Shown piece by piece: positions 4,504 to 7,383 of a stretch of DNA of 7,383 nt (position 1 is the stretch's first letter; the number at the start of each line of letters is the position of its first letter). Both the position numbers and the translations under genes were made by a program. The stretch is from Bacillota bacterium (GTDB lineage: Bacteria; Bacillota; Clostridia; Christensenellales; CAG-138), in the NCBI GenBank assembly GCA_023435855.1, contig JAEZLG010000192.1, positions 1 to 7,383 of the forward strand, given 5' to 3'. Under the pieces are notes generated by a model. The model saw only the letters and a list, made by a program, of their open reading frames with translations. It made no database searches and had not been told where the DNA came from.

Positions 4504-5832
4504 ATTCACGCATTTACATTTCAAAACGAATATTACGCGCTCGACGTGGAAAGCGGAGCACTCCATGCGCTCGATCAAATAGCCTTCGATGTGGTAAGCG
4601 CGCTTGAAAACGAGAAAGATCCTTATGCACTTCCTTATGATGCATCTCAAGTCGAGGAGATTTTATCTGAACTCGATGAGCTTAAAAATGAAGGCGCTTT
4701 TCTTTCGCCGGAGCCTCAAATACCCGCGGGCAAAGCGCAAAAGCAAATCGTCAAGGCCATGTGTTTGCATATCGCACACGACTGTAACTTAAGGTGCAAG
4801 TACTGCTTCGCAGGCACGGGGGAGTTCCATGGTGAGCGTATGCTCATGCGTGCGGACACGGGCAAAAAGGCGCTCGATTTTCTTATCGCACATTCCGGCA
4901 ACCGCCGCCATCTTGAGGTAGACCTTTTCGGCGGCGAGCCGCTTATGAACTTTTCCGCCGTGAAGGAAATCGTCGCTTATGGGCGCGAGCTTGAAAAGAA
5001 GCACGGCAAGGAAATAAGCTTTACCATTACCACAAACGGTGTCGGGCTAAACGTCGAGATTATCGATTTTTTGAACACCGAAATGAACAACGTCGTTTTA
5101 AGTCTCGACGGACGAAAATCCGTGCACGATGCACTCCGCCCAACCGTAAACGGCAAAGGTTCCTACGATATCATCGTTGAAAACGCCAAAAAGCTTGTTG
5201 CAAAGCGCGGCGATAAGGAATATTACATACGCGGCACATTTACCTCACAAAACCTCGATTTTACTGAGGATGTAAAGCACATGGCGGAGCTCGGGTTCGA
5301 TCGCGTATCCATAGAGCCTGTCGTACTCGGGCAGGACAGCCCCTATGCTTTGAAAGACAGCGATTTAAATCGCATCTTATCCGAATACGATACCCTCGCA
5401 GCCTATCTTTTCGAGCGAGAAAAAAGCGGGAAGCACATCGTGTTTTTCCATTTTATGATTGACCTCGGCAACGGCCCATGCCTTAAAAAGCGCATCACGG
5501 GTTGTGGTGCCGGCAGTGAGTATGTTGCCATAACGCCCGATGGGGATATCTATCCCTGCCATCAGTTCGTTGGTGAAGAAAACTACAAGATGGGCAGCGT
5601 ACTTAATGATGCATTCAACGAGGATATGCAAAGAGAATTCCTAGACTGCAACATCCTGACCAAAGACGCGTGTAAAGCCTGCTGGGCAAAGTATTTTTGC
5701 AGCGGCGGCTGCGCTGCCAATGCCTATAAATACAACGGTTCCATCTTCGCGCCCCATCAGATGACATGCGCGTTTGAAAAAAAGCGCGCGGAATTGGCTA
5801 TGTGTTTGTACGCAAGAAGGAAACAGATGTAA
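4501..5832 (+). CDS. scfB: SCIFF radical SAM/SPASM maturase, thioether-forming
   Basis: This 443-residue cytoplasmic enzyme modifies the SCIFF peptide, using S-adenosylmethionine and iron-sulfur clusters to form Cys-to-Thr thioether bridges (CteB-type). Residues about 1-70 are the PqqD-like recognition element that binds the leader. The radical SAM cluster motif CNLRCKYC supplies Cys95, Cys99 and Cys102. GGEP (144-147) is the SAM-binding GGE motif. The C-terminal SPASM domain has Cys327, Cys335, Cys353 and Cys383, then the CX2CX5CX3C set Cys391, Cys394, Cys400 and Cys404, and Cys423, enough for two auxiliary 4Fe-4S clusters. All key residues and the full length are present, so it should be active. 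It follows its substrate gene by 91 bp, with a terminator between, which suggests lower expression than the peptide. RecJ lies 97 bp downstream across repeat DNA. Confidence 0.96.
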   Translation: MIHAFTFQNEYYALDVESGALHALDQIAFDVVSALENEKDPYALPYDASQVEEILSELDELKNEGAFLSPEPQIPAGKAQKQIVKAMCLHIAHDCNLRCKYCFAGTGEFHGERMLMRADTGKKALDFLIAHSGNRRHLEVDLFGGEPLMNFSAVKEIVAYGRELEKKHGKEISFTITTNGVGLNVEIIDFLNTEMNNVVLSLDGRKSVHDALRPTVNGKGSYDIIVENAKKLVAKRGDKEYYIRGTFTSQNLDFTEDVKHMAELGFDRVSIEPVVLGQDSPYALKDSDLNRILSEYDTLAAYLFEREKSGKHIVFFHFMIDLGNGPCLKKRITGCGAGSEYVAITPDGDIYPCHQFVGEENYKMGSVLNDAFNEDMQREFLDCNILTKDACKACWAKYFCSGGCAANAYKYNGSIFAPHQMTCAFEKKRAELAMCLYARRKQM

Positions 5833-5840
5833 ACCTATAC

Positions 5841-5865
5841 GGCGGGGACAACTCCCCGCCCTACG
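5841..5865 (-). repeat. Short palindromic CGTAGGG repeat, unit 2
   Basis: GGCGGGGA-CAAC-TCCCCGCC (5841-5860) is an 8-bp hairpin followed by CTACG. On the minus strand this reads CGTAGGGCGGGGAG and onward, the same layout as units 1 and 3. Its CCCTACG (5859-5865) also pairs with CGTAGGG (5883-5889) of unit 3. Confidence 0.65.
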
Positions 5866-5911
5866 TTACATCCGCAATACGGCGTAGGGGCGGATTCCAT
5901 ATCCGCCCGCC
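5866..5911 (+). repeat. Short palindromic CGTAGGGG repeat, unit 3
   Basis: TTACATCCGCAATACGG (5866-5882) precedes CGTAGGGG and the hairpin GGGCGGAT-TCCAT-ATCCGCCC (5887-5909). The lead matches TTACATCGCA of unit 1. Units 2 and 3 face each other and fill almost the whole scfB-recJ gap. It ends 4 bp before the recJ ribosome binding site. Confidence 0.65.
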
Positions 5912-5915
5912 GCAG

Positions 5916-5932
5916 AAAGGAAACTTCTCGTG
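5916..5932 (+). promoter_or_regulatory. Ribosome binding site and GTG start of recJ
   Basis: AAAGG (5915-5920 region AGAAAGG) lies 9 nt before GTG 5930. No other start codon occurs near it in this frame: upstream codons run into the repeat, and the next ATG is residue 40, inside conserved sequence. Confidence 0.65.
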
Positions 5933-7383
5933 CTTCTCTTCGAACGCCGCACAAAGGAATTTGACATTCCCTCCGAACGCCCTGCGGGCGTTTCGGATGT
6001 GCTTGCCGCACTTTTAAACGCCCGCGGTGCGCATGATGCAGCTTCGATGGAGGCGTTTTTAAACCCATGTGATGCACCGCTTCTTGACCCGTATGTTATA
6101 AACGACATGGATAAGGCGGTTTTGCGTATTCGCGAAGCCATAAGCAACCAAGAGCGCATTTGCGTCTACGGCGACTACGATGCCGACGGCGTTTGCGCCA
6201 CGAGCATACTTCTCCTTTGCCTGAAAAAACTCGGAGCGGATGTGTGCTTCCATATACCAAACCGCCACAGCGAGGGCTATGGCATGAACTCCGATGCCGT
6301 AAAAAAGCTTGCTGATGACAATGTGAAGCTCATCATAACCGTTGATAACGGTGTAAAATCCGTAGAAGAAACGACGTTTGCACGTTCTCTTACTATGGAT
6401 GTGATCGTAACAGATCACCATCGATGCGGCGACAGCATGCCTAAATGTACGGCGCTTGTATGTACGGCTATACCCGAAAGCCTATGTATGGATTTAGAGC
6501 TTTGCGGGGCGGGCATTGCGCTAAAGCTTGCACAGGCATTGACGGGCGGCGAGCCGGAGGAGGATCAGCTTGTTTTAGCCGGTCTTGCGACCGTGGCGGA
6601 TGTGGTTCCTCTTTTAGGGGAAAACCGTTCGCTCGTAGCGCACGCAATTCGCATTGTGAACAAGGGCGGCGGCCCTATGGGGCTTCGTGCGCTGATGGAG
6701 GCGGCTAACGCAAAGCGTGCGGATGCACGCACGTTTGCATATCTTCTTGCACCAAGGCTTAATGCCGCTGGGCGGCTTGATGATGCAACGCTGAGTGTGG
6801 AGCTTTTGACCTGCACGGATGAAGATCATGCAAGAGGTATCGCCCAAAAGCTCGATGCGTTAAATGCCAGACGCAAAAAGGAAGAGCAAAGCATAATGGA
6901 ACTTGCCTGCGAGATGGCAGAAGGTATAAACCTTACAACGAGGCGCGGTATTGTTTTAAAAAGCGAAACTTGGCTTAGTGGAGTTGTGGGGATTGCGGCG
7001 GCGCGTATTGCCGAAAGATATTACAGGCCCACGGTTTTATTTTCGGAGCGGGACGGGCTTCTCACGGGCAGCGCAAGAAGCATTCCCGGTGTAGATTTGC
7101 ATGCAGCACTTAAACGCTGCGAAAGCCTTTTTGTGCGCTTCGGAGGGCATGCGTATGCGGCGGGTGTTACCATGGAGGCGAAAAACCTCGCCGCGTTTGA
7201 GGAGGCATTTGAAGAAGCGCTTTTAGAAACCGCGGATGACAGGTCGTTTTTGCCTAAAAAAAGCTATGAGCTTGAGATACCGTTTCGTGAGGTGAGCTTA
7301 AAGCTCGCTAAGGAGATTGAGCGTCTCGAACCGTTTGGCGAAGGCAACTCGGAACCTCTTTTTCGCATTGATAACATTCGGTT
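5930..7383 (+). CDS. recJ: Single-stranded-DNA-specific exonuclease RecJ (3' end cut off)
   Basis: RecJ degrades single-stranded DNA 5' to 3' in recombination and repair. The frame runs open from GTG 5930 to the window edge, 484 residues and 2 bases; full RecJ is about 560-580, so the C-terminal end is missing. DHH-domain metal motifs are clear: VYGDYDADG (79-87) with its Asp cluster, TVDNG (137-141), TDHHR (161-165) and ATVADVVPL (220-228). The bridging segment APRLNAAGRLDDA (274-286) follows. DHHA1-type motifs include TGSARSIPGVDL (379-390) and FGGHAYAAG (404-412), and the OB-like domain begins near LEPFGEGNSEPLF (466-478). The stretch after TDHHR (172-191) lacks the usual INPKR...YPF pattern and is shorter and Cys-rich, a divergence rather than a break. 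The N-terminus is also short. RecJ close to the SCIFF genes fits a known clostridial neighbourhood. Confidence 0.95.
   Translation, partial: MLLFERRTKEFDIPSERPAGVSDVLAALLNARGAHDAASMEAFLNPCDAPLLDPYVINDMDKAVLRIREAISNQERICVYGDYDADGVCATSILLLCLKKLGADVCFHIPNRHSEGYGMNSDAVKKLADDNVKLIITVDNGVKSVEETTFARSLTMDVIVTDHHRCGDSMPKCTALVCTAIPESLCMDLELCGAGIALKLAQALTGGEPEEDQLVLAGLATVADVVPLLGENRSLVAHAIRIVNKGGGPMGLRALMEAANAKRADARTFAYLLAPRLNAAGRLDDATLSVELLTCTDEDHARGIAQKLDALNARRKKEEQSIMELACEMAEGINLTTRRGIVLKSETWLSGVVGIAAARIAERYYRPTVLFSERDGLLTGSARSIPGVDLHAALKRCESLFVRFGGHAYAAGVTMEAKNLAAFEEAFEEALLETADDRSFLPKKSYELEIPFREVSLKLAKEIERLEPFGEGNSEPLFRIDNIR

Noticed and set aside
5835..6421. Several minus-strand frames and plus-strand frames over the recJ start
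   Set aside because: They lie across repeat units and the conserved RecJ DHH motifs in the true plus-strand frame from 5930, so they are shadows.

Overview
The window looks like chromosome from a spore-forming, anaerobic member of the Clostridia (Bacillota). Two tandem alpha/beta-type small acid-soluble spore proteins (SASPs) show spore formation. The TIGR04086-like membrane protein, SCIFF peptide, SCIFF radical SAM maturase and recJ form a clostridial gene neighbourhood. Base composition is moderate. The gaps between genes are packed with hairpin-rich interspersed repeats, which recalls gut Oscillospirales or Christensenellales-type genomes. That narrower placement is inference.

Layout. 1-448: the 3' end of one SASP gene and a complete second one. 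449-779: no gene; a strong hairpin, copy A of a long modular hairpin repeat, and a short palindromic repeat. 780-2287 (minus strand): a RimJ-like acetyltransferase and a GpsA-type glycerol-3-phosphate dehydrogenase, coupled by an ATGA overlap. 2349-3233 (plus): a promoter and a lipoprotein with an M15 (VanY-like) peptidase domain. 3270-3442: a 173-bp foldback, MITE-like element that ends just before the ribosome binding site of the next gene. 3459-3857: a four-helix membrane protein. 3848-4180: copy B of the long repeat. 4203-5832: promoter, 47-residue SCIFF precursor peptide, attenuating terminator, and the radical SAM/SPASM maturase, which starts at TTG. 5833-5911: two short palindromic repeats facing each other. 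5930 to the window end: recJ, GTG start, cut by the window edge.

How the genes work together. The SCIFF peptide and its maturase are a ribosomally made, post-translationally modified peptide (RiPP) system of the ranthipeptide class. The maturase uses its N-terminal recognition domain to bind the precursor and builds Cys-to-Thr thioether bridges. A hairpin terminator between the two genes should make peptide more abundant than enzyme. The peptide carries one cysteine more than the six that name the family. No dedicated exporter or protease is visible here. The SASPs protect spore DNA, gpsA feeds phospholipid synthesis, the M15 lipoprotein probably trims peptidoglycan outside the membrane, and RecJ is a repair exonuclease.

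The least explained part is the non-coding DNA. The two long repeat copies share orientation and position (directly after a plus-strand gene). They keep the same stems through paired base changes and carry C(UUCG)G tetraloops, which points to selection on an RNA structure.
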